From Marinobacterium alkalitolerans (GTDB lineage: Bacteria; Pseudomonadota; Gammaproteobacteria; Pseudomonadales; Balneatricaceae): a stretch of 64,000 nucleotides of DNA. Shown piece after piece: positions 24,683 through 33,370 of the stretch (position 1 is the first letter of the stretch; each line of letters begins with the position of its first letter). Where the stretch lies: NCBI RefSeq assembly GCF_017776525.1, contig NZ_JACVEW010000014.1, positions 34,379-98,378 of the forward strand, read 5' to 3'. The position numbers and the translations under genes are program-made. A model generated the notes under the pieces. It had not been told where the DNA came from. It did no database searches and was given only the letters and a program-made list of their open reading frames with translations.

Positions 24683-27248
24683 GATCGGCGGCTGGCAGCG
24701 GGCGACAGAACAGGAACCCCTGCATCAGCACACACTGCTGGTCCAGCAGGGTTTTGCACTGTTGCTCGGTTTCGACCCCCTCCGCAACCAGGCGCAGGTC
24801 AAGGCTGGCGGCCATGGAGATGATCGCTTTCACCAGTGAGTGCGCGTAGCGATCCGAGTCCAGGTCGTTAATGAACTCGCGGTCGATCTTGAGCGTGTCG
24901 ACCGGGAAGCGCTTGAGGTAACTCAGTGATGAATAGCCGGTGCCAAAGTCGTCAATGGCGAGGCTGACGCCAAGGGCTTTGAAGCCCTGCAGCCAGTTCA
25001 GCGTATCTTCACTGTCCTGCAGCAGCAGTCCTTCCGTGATTTCCAGCATCAATACATGAGCGGGCAGGTCATTTTGCTCGAGAGCAGTGGCCACACACTT
25101 GTCGTTGAGGCCCAGCTCACGCTGGCGTTCAGAGATGTTGACCGACAGGTAGAGGGGCCAGCCTTGACTGCGCCAATGAGCCACCTGCGCGCACGCGGTA
25201 TCGAGCACCCAGCGGCCGATTTCACCGATCAGGCCGGTTTCTTCAGCCAGAGGAATGAAGTGGTCAGGCGGGATAGGGCCACGCTCCGGGTGATGCCAGC
25301 GCAGCAGAGCCTCGACACCCTTGATCGAGCGTGTACGCCCGGACATGATCGGCTGGTAATAGACCTCAAGCTGGTCGCGTGCCAGTGCCTGGCGCAGATC
25401 CTGCTCCAGCGTCATGCGCTGGTTGGCCTGCTCCTGCATGGCTGCCGTAAAGAAGTGCGCCTGGTTGCGGCCCGACTGCTTGGCCTTGTACATGGCCAGG
25501 TCCGCATTGCGGATCAGCACTTCTGCCGTATCCGCATCCCCGGGGTGCATGGCAATGCCGATGCTGGTGCCGATGATGATTTCTCGGCCCGAGAGCTTGA
25601 ATGGCGTGCTGATCTGATCAATCAGCTTCTGCGCCACGTGCGAGGCATCGGCTTCCGAGCGGATATTATGCAGCAGGATGACAAACTCGTCGCCACCAAA
25701 GCGTGCCACCATGTCGGTATCGCGGACACATTCGTTCAACCGTCCGGCCACCTGCTTCAGAAGGTCGTCCCCGTACTCGTGGCCCAAGGAGTCATTCACG
25801 TATTTGAAGCGGTCCAGATCCATGAACAGCAGCGCAATCTTCTGCTCGTCACGGTCTGCGGTGCGTATTGCCAGATCAAGGCGGTCGGCCATGAGCGTCC
25901 GGTTGGGCAGCTCGGTTAGTTCATCGTAGTAGGCCTGACGAACAATCTGGGCTTCGTCGTTCTTGCGCTTGGTGATATCGGAGAAGACGGCAACGTATTC
26001 GCAGATCTCTCCATCGTTGTCATACACCACCGATACCGAGAGCCACTCCGGATAAATGGTGCCATTCTTGCGGCGGTTCCAGATCTCCCCGCTCCAGGAC
26101 CCCTGACGCAGGATCTGTTGCCACATGTCATCGTAGAATTCCACCTCATGACGACCGGAGCTGAGAATGCTGGGGTTCTTGCCCTTGACCTCTTCGATGC
26201 TGTAGCCCGTGATGCGGGAAAAGGCCGGGTTGATGGTTTTGATCAATCCGTCCGAGTCCGCCACCATGATCGCTTCATTACTGGTGTTGAACACCGCCTC
26301 GATCATCTTGAGCTGTTCTTCGGTTTCTTTCTGGCGGGTGATGTCCTCTTTGACCGCGATATAACTGTGGCATTGACCAAAGTCGTCACGGACCGAGGAA
26401 ATAGAGGCCGACTCCCAGAACAGGGAGCCATCCTTGCGGCGGTTCAACAACTGGCCATGCCACTCCTCACCCCGCTCAAGCGTGTCCCAGAGCTCCCGGT
26501 AAACCTCGTTGGGCATCTCGCCAGAGCTGAGCATGCCGGCCTCACGGCCAATCGCTTCTTCACGGCTGTAACCGGATACCTGACAGAACTTGGGGTTAAC
26601 GTATTCAATTTTGCCCCGGGTATCGGTGATCATGACCGATGCCGGACTCTGCTCCATGGCGCGGCCCAGACTGCGCAGCTGCTGCTCGATCTTTTGCGTG
26701 TGCGTGATGTCGGTCCGGACACAGGCAAGCCCGCCTTCGCGGGTGCGTGAGTTACTGGCCAGAATCGAGTGGCCGCTGTCGAGGTGCTCGACAAAGCTGT
26801 CGGTTCCGGGGTTGCCGGTATCGACGGGTTCGCGCTTCAGAATATGCGGCAGCAGTTGCTGCTGGAACCGGTCCCAGTTCTCCAGCTCCATGCCGTCCAT
26901 CCAGGGATAGACTTCCCGCCAGCGGCTGTTGCACAGAATCATGCGCCCGCCCGGCGCAAAGAGGGCAAAGGCTTCGGTCAGGCTTTCGACCGCATCTCGC
27001 ATGCGTTCACGGGCCGATTCGGATTGCTGTCGCAGCAGGATAAAGCGGCGCAGCAGGTCGCCCATCAGCAGGACAAACAGCAGCAGGACCAGTACGAGGG
27101 TGATGCCGACCGCGCGGGTCTCGATGCTTGACGCAGAACTGCCCTCGCCGCTACCCAGCAGGTTGGTGAAGGCCACCAGTAGCAACAACAGGTTGATACC
27201 GGTAAGGGCCAGCATCAGTTTAAGTGCGCGAGACGAAAGGCGTTTCAT
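24621..27248 (-). CDS. Membrane GGDEF-EAL protein with PAS domains
   Basis: An 875-residue c-di-GMP metabolising protein. Two membrane helices (about 11-31, 48-68) are followed by a divergent PAS-like region (about 85-185) and two typical PAS domains (about 195-310 and 315-430). The GGDEF domain (about 440-600) keeps ARFGGDEF and an upstream RDTD inhibitory I-site five residues before it. The EAL domain (about 620-865) keeps VEALLRW, LEITEGLLL, DDFGTGYSSL and KIDREFI. Both diguanylate cyclase and phosphodiesterase activity are therefore possible. It is divergent from nnrS and its 3' end overlaps the SulP gene by 62 bases. Confidence 0.93.
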   Translation of the reverse strand: MKRLSSRALKLMLALTGINLLLLLVAFTNLLGSGEGSSASSIETRAVGITLVLVLLLFVLLMGDLLRRFILLRQQSESARERMRDAVESLTEAFALFAPGGRMILCNSRWREVYPWMDGMELENWDRFQQQLLPHILKREPVDTGNPGTDSFVEHLDSGHSILASNSRTREGGLACVRTDITHTQKIEQQLRSLGRAMEQSPASVMITDTRGKIEYVNPKFCQVSGYSREEAIGREAGMLSSGEMPNEVYRELWDTLERGEEWHGQLLNRRKDGSLFWESASISSVRDDFGQCHSYIAVKEDITRQKETEEQLKMIEAVFNTSNEAIMVADSDGLIKTINPAFSRITGYSIEEVKGKNPSILSSGRHEVEFYDDMWQQILRQGSWSGEIWNRRKNGTIYPEWLSVSVVYDNDGEICEYVAVFSDITKRKNDEAQIVRQAYYDELTELPNRTLMADRLDLAIRTADRDEQKIALLFMDLDRFKYVNDSLGHEYGDDLLKQVAGRLNECVRDTDMVARFGGDEFVILLHNIRSEADASHVAQKLIDQISTPFKLSGREIIIGTSIGIAMHPGDADTAEVLIRNADLAMYKAKQSGRNQAHFFTAAMQEQANQRMTLEQDLRQALARDQLEVYYQPIMSGRTRSIKGVEALLRWHHPERGPIPPDHFIPLAEETGLIGEIGRWVLDTACAQVAHWRSQGWPLYLSVNISERQRELGLNDKCVATALEQNDLPAHVLMLEITEGLLLQDSEDTLNWLQGFKALGVSLAIDDFGTGYSSLSYLKRFPVDTLKIDREFINDLDSDRYAHSLVKAIISMAASLDLRLVAEGVETEQQCKTLLDQQCVLMQGFLFCRPLPAADLTDWLASQPSGPAALPPASD

Positions 27249-27351
27249 TGGGTACTACGTTCAACTTGTGTGTGCGCCAAGTGTAGCGATTAGACGACCG
27301 ATTACTAGATTTTGTTGCCCTCGGCCAGCTTTTTTTTTGCATCCATAGACA

Positions 27352-27380
27352 TTGATCATGCTCGGATGCTCCTTTATTTT
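27352..27380 (+). promoter_or_regulatory. Sigma-70-like promoter of nnrS
   Basis: TTGATC (27352-27357) and TATTTT (27375-27380) are spaced by 17 bases. The predicted start of transcription falls near 27387, inside the NsrR-like site at 27383-27399, which fits repression. Confidence 0.5.
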
Positions 27381-27382
27381 TA

Positions 27383-27399
27383 ATGCATTGAAAATACAT
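27383..27399. promoter_or_regulatory. NsrR-like nitric-oxide-responsive operator upstream of nnrS
   Basis: ATGCATTGAAAATACAT matches the gammaproteobacterial NsrR half-site pattern ATGYATTTNAAATRCAT with one mismatch (G for T in the left arm). nnrS genes are known members of NsrR regulons, so position and content agree. No nsrR gene lies in this window. Confidence 0.72.
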
Positions 27400-27414
27400 T
27401 ATTAGGTGTGTCAG

Positions 27415-28620
27415 GTGATCAATCTTGAAAAACTGCCTTCAACCCGCACAGGGTGGGTTCTGAGTAATGGCTTCAGGCCGCTGTTCACGCTGGTGGTACT
27501 TCAGGCGTTGCTGGCATTGGCGGGCTGGCTGGCATTCCTGAATGGCTGGGTAAAAGCACCGGCTTCCATGCTGTCACCGCTGCTTTGGCACGGGCATGAA
27601 ATGCTGTTCGGCTTTGTCGGCGCCGCGATTGGGGGCTTTCTTCTGGCGGCTGTCGCGAACTGGACCGGTCGCAAGCCCGTTTCCGGCATGCCCCTGGTGT
27701 TGCTGGGGGGCTGCTGGCTGCTGGCCCGCGCCGTCGCCCTCTGGGGAGGGCAGTGGTCGCCGCTGTTCAACGCGGCAGGGGCGACCAGTTACTGGTTGCT
27801 GCTGGCCTGCGTGTTTGGTCGAGAGCTGATCCTGGCGGGTAACCGGCGCAACCTGAAAGTGGTTGTGATTCTGGGGATGTTTGCACTGCTCAGTGTCAGT
27901 TTCCACCTGGAGTGGCTGCCCGGACTCACTGTCATGCACCTGTGTATGGTGCTGATCTGGGTACTGCTGACGCTGATCGGCGGGCGGATTACACCGGCCT
28001 TCACACGTAACTGGCTCAACCGCCAGGCTGAGGGGCAGGTGCGTCTGCCGGCAACCCAGGGTAGGGTCGATGTGGCCGTTTCCCTGCTGACGCCGGTCGC
28101 GGGCATGGTCTGGGCGTTCTGGCCTCAGAGTCGCTTGGGGGCAATGTTGTTGATGCTGGCCGGGGCATTGCAGCTTGTGCGGCTGGCACGCTGGCATGGT
28201 TGGCAAACCTGGCGTGAGCCATTGTTGTGGGCACTGCATCTCGGTTATGCCTGGCTGGGCGTGGGCCTGCTGTTGTTGTCCGGCAGCATGCTGGGGCTCT
28301 GGTCATCGGGGGCGGGAATTCATGCCCTGACGGTTGGTGCGATGGGGGGCATGATCATGGCGGTTGCATCGCGCGCAGCGCTGGGGCATACCGGTCGCGC
28401 ACTCGAAGCGGGGAAACGATTGCTGCTGGCGTTTGTCTGTCTGCACCTGGCAGCCATGCTGCGCGTAACAGCCTCGCTCTGGCCGGCCGCTGCAGATGCT
28501 CTTATCGACCTGTCCGGCCTGATCTGGATACTGGCCTTTGGCTTGTTCGCCTGGCGTTATCTGCCCATATTGCTGGGGCCTTCGATCAGCTTCAGCGAGC
28601 GGCTCAAGGCTCAACGCTGA
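27415..28620 (+). CDS. nnrS: NnrS family heme/copper membrane protein
   Basis: A 401-residue protein with about 12 membrane helices. The NnrS signature is seen in LLWHGHEMLFGFVGAAIGGFL in register (about 55-75) and in the ANWTGRKP block that follows, and again in TVGAMGGMIMAVASRAALGHTGR near residue 310; the conserved His residues suggest metal binding. In Vibrio cholerae NnrS relieves metabolic stress caused by nitric oxide. The start is a GTG; 27415 is preferred because TTAGG lies 8 bases upstream, but GTG 27406 is possible. It stands behind an NsrR-like site and is convergent with radD (11-base gap). Confidence 0.9.
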   Translation: MINLEKLPSTRTGWVLSNGFRPLFTLVVLQALLALAGWLAFLNGWVKAPASMLSPLLWHGHEMLFGFVGAAIGGFLLAAVANWTGRKPVSGMPLVLLGGCWLLARAVALWGGQWSPLFNAAGATSYWLLLACVFGRELILAGNRRNLKVVVILGMFALLSVSFHLEWLPGLTVMHLCMVLIWVLLTLIGGRITPAFTRNWLNRQAEGQVRLPATQGRVDVAVSLLTPVAGMVWAFWPQSRLGAMLLMLAGALQLVRLARWHGWQTWREPLLWALHLGYAWLGVGLLLLSGSMLGLWSSGAGIHALTVGAMGGMIMAVASRAALGHTGRALEAGKRLLLAFVCLHLAAMLRVTASLWPAAADALIDLSGLIWILAFGLFAWRYLPILLGPSISFSERLKAQR

Positions 28621-28631
28621 TAGATGGCCCG

Positions 28632-30401
28632 CTAGAGCGCGTTGGCCTTGCGGAAGCGGCCTTCGTAGTCGAACAGGCGCTCACGCACTTGCCAGTAGCC
28701 GCCCTGTCGGCCCTTTTTGCCCGCCTGGCGGGCGATAACGAAGTCAGGTGCGGGCAGGAGCGCTTCGGCTGCCAGTACCTCGTTCAGGTTGCGAAAGCGA
28801 CGGGGGGACTGTCCGTCACCACAGCGACGCCCGAAGAGGGTGTTGAACAGCTTCAGCTGAGCCGGTCGATCCAGGTGGAAGCGCTCCTGCAGCTCTTCAC
28901 CCTGCTCATCGTGATAGGTCAGGATGAGACATTCGTCCTTGTGGGTCAGGCTGATACCGGCGCAGCGAATCACCTTGGCGTCCTTGAGCTGCAGGGCACG
29001 CTTGAGCAGGTCATCGGGGTCGATAATCGCACTCTGGCACTGGTGACAATGCCGTGCCGCGATATCGTTTTCGGCGCCGCAGTGGGGGCATTCCTTGAAC
29101 CGGAAGCGGTAGTCGCACTGCCGGGCAGGGGCGCCGTCCATTTCAAGCAGTCCCTGACAACGACGGCCATAGTGCTCCACGACCTGTCCCTGCTCATCGG
29201 TCTTACCCCAGAAAATGTTGGCAAAACCGCAGCCGGGACAGAACACCTGCACCGGCTCCGAGTCCGTGCTCGGGCGGGGTGTGCCTACTTCGGGGTGGTG
29301 CAGATTGAAACCGTTGCCGGCGTAGTCGATCACCAGGCAATTTTCCTTGTTGTCACTCAGTCGCAGGCCTCTGCCGACAATTTGCTGGTACAGGCTGACC
29401 GAAGCGGTGGGCCTGAGTATGGCGATCAGATCAACATGAGGTGCGTCGAAGCCGGTGGTTAACACGGAGACATTGACCAGGTACTTCAGCTCACGTGCCT
29501 TGAATTGCTGAATCAGGCGCTCACGCTCTTCTCCCGGTGTATCCCCCGTGATCACTGCGGTTTGATGCTCGGGCAGGTAGCTGCCCACTTCCCGTGCGTG
29601 GGCGACGGTCGCGGCAAACACCATCACGCCCTGACGCTGCTCGGCCAGCGTTTCGATCTGCTCACAGATAGCCTGAGTCACGCGAGGGTAACGGGACAGC
29701 AGGCTGTTCAGGTCCTGCTCCGGGTAGTGTCCGGCACGGGAAGGGGTGAGTGCAGAGAAGTCATAATGCGCGATGGCCGCATCCACCACTTCGGGAGGTG
29801 TCAGGTAGCCATGCCGGATCATGTAGCTCAAAGGCAGCTCAAAAATGCACTTTTCAAATACGCGCGGGCTCTCACTGCGGACAAAACCACGATAATGCTT
29901 CCGATAGATCCAGCCATAGCCCAGACGGTAGGGGGTGGCGGTCAGCCCCAGTACCTTGAGCCCCGAATTGGCCGAGCGCAGGTGGCTGATGACGGCCTGA
30001 TACTGGCTGTTTTCGTCTTCGCTGACGCGGTGGCACTCGTCAATGATCAGCAGCGAGAAAGCATCCTTGAAGTGCTCAAGGTTACGCGCCACCGACTGAA
30101 TGCTGGCAAAGGTCACCTGATGCGAAAATTCCTTCCGGCCAAGCCCCGCCGAGAAAATGCCGGCTTCGAGCCCCAGAGCGGCATACTTTGCATGGTTTTG
30201 CTCAACCAGCTCGCGCACGTGTGTAATGACCAGAATGCGCCGTTTTGCCAGACGAGCCAATTCGGCAATCACCAGGCTTTTGCCGGCACCGGTGGGCAAT
30301 ACGATGACGGCGGGGTCATCCGTCGCTCGAAAATGTCTCAGCGTCGCATCGACGGCGTCCTGCTGGTAGCCGCGCAGCGTGAAAGCGTTGGGGTGTGTCA
30401 T
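28632..30401 (-). CDS. radD: DEAD/DEAH-box helicase RadD (YejH)
   Basis: A 589-residue superfamily 2 helicase-like ATPase involved in recombination and double-strand-break repair; E. coli RadD has 586 residues. Motifs: Walker A LPTGAGKS (about residue 32), motif Ia [10 protein letters not shown], motif [11 protein letters not shown], motif [12 protein letters not shown], and the C-lobe [11 protein letters not shown] and [10 protein letters not shown]. The C-terminal third holds zinc-binding pairs ([23 protein letters not shown]). The ATG at 30401 is the family start; a longer frame adds 45 unrelated residues. It is convergent with nnrS. Confidence 0.92.
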   Translation of the reverse strand: MTHPNAFTLRGYQQDAVDATLRHFRATDDPAVIVLPTGAGKSLVIAELARLAKRRILVITHVRELVEQNHAKYAALGLEAGIFSAGLGRKEFSHQVTFASIQSVARNLEHFKDAFSLLIIDECHRVSEDENSQYQAVISHLRSANSGLKVLGLTATPYRLGYGWIYRKHYRGFVRSESPRVFEKCIFELPLSYMIRHGYLTPPEVVDAAIAHYDFSALTPSRAGHYPEQDLNSLLSRYPRVTQAICEQIETLAEQRQGVMVFAATVAHAREVGSYLPEHQTAVITGDTPGEERERLIQQFKARELKYLVNVSVLTTGFDAPHVDLIAILRPTASVSLYQQIVGRGLRLSDNKENCLVIDYAGNGFNLHHPEVGTPRPSTDSEPVQVFCPGCGFANIFWGKTDEQGQVVEHYGRRCQGLLEMDGAPARQCDYRFRFKECPHCGAENDIAARHCHQCQSAIIDPDDLLKRALQLKDAKVIRCAGISLTHKDECLILTYHDEQGEELQERFHLDRPAQLKLFNTLFGRRCGDGQSPRRFRNLNEVLAAEALLPAPDFVIARQAGKKGRQGGYWQVRERLFDYEGRFRKANAL

Positions 30402-30647
30402 TGAAATCTGCTGGTGCCGTTTGAGGCAGCATGATACGTGGACCGGGCTTTGATGAGCAACGTGTGTAAGGAATGCTCGCCTCGCTCGACTGACCCTCAT
30501 GTGATTGCATGGGCTGCAAATCGGGCGCGGGAGCACAGGGCTTGATAGACTGAACAGGCGCGGCCCGTTCAGCCTGGTACTCAGGCTGATGGCAAGGGGG
30601 TATGGAACTGGTTTGGAACTTGATCATTGAACACGGATAAGCACGCG

Positions 30648-31226
30648 ATGCCGCTGGATCTTCAGCAACAACTGACTGACCTGAGGCCAAGGTTGCTGGC
30701 CTTTGCCCAGTTGCAGCTGAATGACACCGGCCTGGCAGAAGATATGGTGCAGGAGTCACTGGCGGCTGCCTGGGAAGGAGTCGGGAGCTTTGCCGGTGGT
30801 GCCCGCTTTGATACCTGGGTGTTTGGCATTCTCAAGCACAAGCTGATTGATGCCATTCGACAGCGATCACGAGAGCAGGCAACCGGCTTTGACCCTGATG
30901 ACATGCCGGATATTGACGGGCTGTTCAATCAGCGAGCGCATTGGCTGCCGGCAGCACGACCACGCACCTGGCATGAGCCCGAGCAGGCCTGCATGAAGGA
31001 TGGCTTCTGGCAGGTGTTTGATTTCTGTGTCCTGCACTTGCCGGAAAGTACGGCTCGGGTCTTCTCCATGCGAGAGTTGATGGGGCTGGAAACGGCGGAG
31101 ATCTGTGCGTCGTTGGGCATCAGTGAGCAGAACTGCTGGGTGATCCTGCACCGTGCCCGGCTCAAGTTACGTGCCTGCCTTGAGAACGGCTGGTTTGGTC
31201 GGGAGGAAAACCATGAAGTCCTGTAA
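30648..31226 (+). CDS. ECF-type RNA polymerase sigma factor
   Basis: A 192-residue sigma factor. Region 2 (about 10-75) includes LRPRLLAFAQLQLNDTGLAED and DTWVFGILKHKLIDAIR; region 4 (about 125-180) includes LPESTARVFSMRELMGLETAEIC and ISEQNCWVILHRARLKLRACLE. It directs polymerase to a small regulon. The ATG at 30648 is chosen over an upstream TTG at 30627. Its end overlaps by 14 bases the start of a small zinc anti-sigma gene. Two GGAACT elements (30604-30609 and 30615-30620) lie just upstream and may mark an ECF-type -35 region for autoregulation. Confidence 0.88.
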   Translation: MPLDLQQQLTDLRPRLLAFAQLQLNDTGLAEDMVQESLAAAWEGVGSFAGGARFDTWVFGILKHKLIDAIRQRSREQATGFDPDDMPDIDGLFNQRAHWLPAARPRTWHEPEQACMKDGFWQVFDFCVLHLPESTARVFSMRELMGLETAEICASLGISEQNCWVILHRARLKLRACLENGWFGREENHEVL

Positions 31227-31404
31227 ACGCGCAACCGAATTGATGTCGCTCCAACTGGATCGTGAGCTGACAACCTCAGAACGGCTCGGGCTGAAGATGC
31301 ACTTGATGATGTGTCGTCATTGCCGCAAGTGCAATGTGCAGTTCCAGACCCTGCACCGATTGGCCCATGACCGCTCACGCAGCGAGGAGGACTCGAAGGG
31401 GTAG
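31213..31404 (+). CDS. Small zinc-binding anti-sigma factor (zf-HC2 type)
   Basis: A 63-residue soluble protein with the ZAS signature H-x3-C-x2-C (HLMMCRHC, about residues 34-41) and an N-terminal Cys in KSCKRATELMSLQLDREL. zf-HC2 proteins bind and hold ECF sigma factors, some releasing them on thiol oxidation. It has no membrane helix, so it would act in the cytoplasm. GGGAGG at 31201-31206 provides a strong ribosome site, and the 14-base overlap with the sigma gene points to coupled translation. Confidence 0.82.
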   Translation: MKSCKRATELMSLQLDRELTTSERLGLKMHLMMCRHCRKCNVQFQTLHRLAHDRSRSEEDSKG

Positions 31405-31412
31405 CGGGCAGG

Positions 31413-32498
31413 TCACCTCAGAGTCTTTTCCAGTTCGGCCCTGTAGTGGCGGGCTTGACTGGACCAGCTTAAATGGCGGACGTCCGGGCAGGGAAGGGCG
31501 GCGCCTGAGGCCTTTATCTGCGCCAGTTGCTGTATCTGTTGTGCCAGCGCCCGGGCTTCGTTTTCACCCTTGTACCTGAAGGATTCGGCAAAAAGCTCCC
31601 GGTAGGCCAGTCGGTCCGGCACTACCGGGGTACAGCCGCTGGCGACCGCTTCCAGCACGGCGATACCCTGAAAATCATGCAGAGCGGTAGAAATGACCGC
31701 ATCGGCCTGCTGCAACAGGCGACGATACTCGTCGATGCTGTCGACATGCCCCCAGCTTCCCAGATGGCCGTGCTGCGCGAGCCGCTGGTGGATCTGTTCA
31801 AATACCGCGGGTGAATGCCGAAACTGCTGCCCAACCACATGCAGCGTAAATTCCGTGCCCGCGTCAATCAGGTGCTCAATACCGTGCAGCAGGAGATCCG
31901 GACCCTTGTCATATTCCCAGCGGTGGTTCCAAACCAGTTGCAGCGGCCCTGAAGTCGGGGTTGCCGGCTGAAACACCGCATCCGGCATGGGTACAGGCAG
32001 TATGGCTGAATGTGCCTCGATACGTTCCACCAGCCCTGACGGCACCTGATCCGGCAGCTTGCGCAGCAGGCTGGCGGCGCCCTCCAGCAGCGTCTGGCGA
32101 TTGAAGTTCGTGTTGAACAGCACGCGGTCGGCAGCCAGCGCGTTGTAGAGATTCAGAATTTTCGGCTCCACGCTTTTGAATGCGTGAGCGCTCTCCGGGT
32201 AGGCAAACTGGTTTTCGTGAAAGTAGACCAGAGTCGGCACTCTGGCCAGCGAGGGCACCAGGCCGCGCAGGCCCGTAAGGTCAACCATGGAAGTGGCCAG
32301 GATCAGGTCAAAGGGCTGTTCCAGTCGATCGCGCTCGTTGTAGGCCCAGCTCAGACTGTTGCCGCGAACCCGCCAGGCAAAGTGTCTCGGGGGCAGAGTC
32401 AGTACCTGCCACTCATGCTCCGGGAGGGCTTTGACCAGCCCCTGATGCCAGTATCGATGGCTGACTGCATCGTAGGCAGAGAGAAGTAAAATACGCAT
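31413..32498 (-). CDS. Glycosyltransferase, tRNA-queuosine alpha-mannosyltransferase-like (DUF3524)
   Basis: A 361-residue GT-B fold protein. The N-terminal domain (about 1-165) fits DUF3524/QTMAN, with MRILLLSAYDAVSHRYWHQG and the marker YFHENQFAYP (about 91-100). The C-terminal GT4-type domain includes WNHRWEYDKGPDLLL and the E-x7-E like stretch STALHDFQGIAVLEAVASGC. The animal homologue GTDC1/QTMAN mannosylates queuosine in tRNA-Asp; in bacteria the substrate is not established. The ATG at 32498 is the likely start; an upstream ATG adds 11 residues. It is convergent with the anti-sigma gene and divergent from an SDR gene. Confidence 0.8.
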   Translation of the reverse strand: MRILLLSAYDAVSHRYWHQGLVKALPEHEWQVLTLPPRHFAWRVRGNSLSWAYNERDRLEQPFDLILATSMVDLTGLRGLVPSLARVPTLVYFHENQFAYPESAHAFKSVEPKILNLYNALAADRVLFNTNFNRQTLLEGAASLLRKLPDQVPSGLVERIEAHSAILPVPMPDAVFQPATPTSGPLQLVWNHRWEYDKGPDLLLHGIEHLIDAGTEFTLHVVGQQFRHSPAVFEQIHQRLAQHGHLGSWGHVDSIDEYRRLLQQADAVISTALHDFQGIAVLEAVASGCTPVVPDRLAYRELFAESFRYKGENEARALAQQIQQLAQIKASGAALPCPDVRHLSWSSQARHYRAELEKTLR

Positions 32499-32610
32499 CA
32501 GCGATTGTCCGAAGTGATCCTGTGCGCGCATTGTGCCAGAAGCCTTGTGAACTTGTCAGAAACAGTATCGGCTGCTTGACTAAGAAGGTGTTGTCGCAGG
32601 AGGACTGCAG

Positions 32611-33309
32611 ATGTCTGAAACTGTTCTGATTACCGGAGCCGGGCGTGGGCTGGGTCTGGAATTTGCTTACCAGTATGCCCGTGACGGCTGGAAGGTGCAT
32701 GCCTGCTGCCGAGACCTGACCCATGCTGAAGATTTGCTGGCGCTTGAAGCCCGTTTCCCTGACCAGATCGACCTGCACACGCTGGATGTGAACAAGGATG
32801 GTCAGATCAAGGCGCTGGACCGGGTGCTGGGCGATACGACCCTTGATCTGCTGATTAATAACGCCGGTTATTACGGGCCCAAGGGGGTGGCGTTCGGATC
32901 GCTTGAGCGCGAGCTTTGGCGGCAGGTGCTGGAAACCAACACGCTCAGCCCGATCATGCTGGCGCAGGCACTATACCCCAGAGTAGCGGCCAGCCAGGGG
33001 AAAACGATCGCCTTCCTGAGCAGCAAGGTGGGCAGTATTACCGATAACAGCTCTGGTGGAGGGTACTATTACCGCAGTTCCAAAACGGCCCTGAATCAGG
33101 CTGTCAAAAGCCTTTCCATTGACCTTGAAGGCGCGGGGGTAAAGGTGTTGGCATTGCATCCGGGCTGGGTTCAGACCGATATGGGTGGTCCGAATGCACT
33201 GATCACGGCAGAAGAAAGCGTGCGCGGCATGCGCACCGTGCTGGAGAATATGGAACCAAATCAGAGTGGAACATTTCTGGATTATATGGGAAATTTGATT
33301 GAGTGGTAG
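32611..33309 (+). CDS. Short-chain dehydrogenase/reductase
   Basis: A 232-residue classical SDR oxidoreductase. It has the cofactor motif TGAGRGLG (about 8-15), the structural NNAG (about 86-89), catalytic Ser in AFLSSKVGS (about 137), and the YxxxK catalytic pair in YYYRSSKTALNQ (about 150-154). HPGWVQTDMGG near residue 185 is typical of the group that includes C-factor-like SDRs. The substrate is unknown. GGAGG lies about 9 bases before the ATG. It is followed by the first GGDEF-EAL gene after 61 bases. Confidence 0.9.
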   Translation: MSETVLITGAGRGLGLEFAYQYARDGWKVHACCRDLTHAEDLLALEARFPDQIDLHTLDVNKDGQIKALDRVLGDTTLDLLINNAGYYGPKGVAFGSLERELWRQVLETNTLSPIMLAQALYPRVAASQGKTIAFLSSKVGSITDNSSGGGYYYRSSKTALNQAVKSLSIDLEGAGVKVLALHPGWVQTDMGGPNALITAEESVRGMRTVLENMEPNQSGTFLDYMGNLIEW

Positions 33310-33370
33310 TGCCCCCCGTCAGGAGGTATCAGGATGATCGCTTCTTGAGAGTCAGGTGAAGGAGTACGGA

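Noticed and set aside
28227..29462. 411-codon plus-strand frame across the nnrS/radD junction
   Set aside because: It runs out of frame through nnrS and antisense through radD, both with clear motifs; no ribosome site or recognisable domain.
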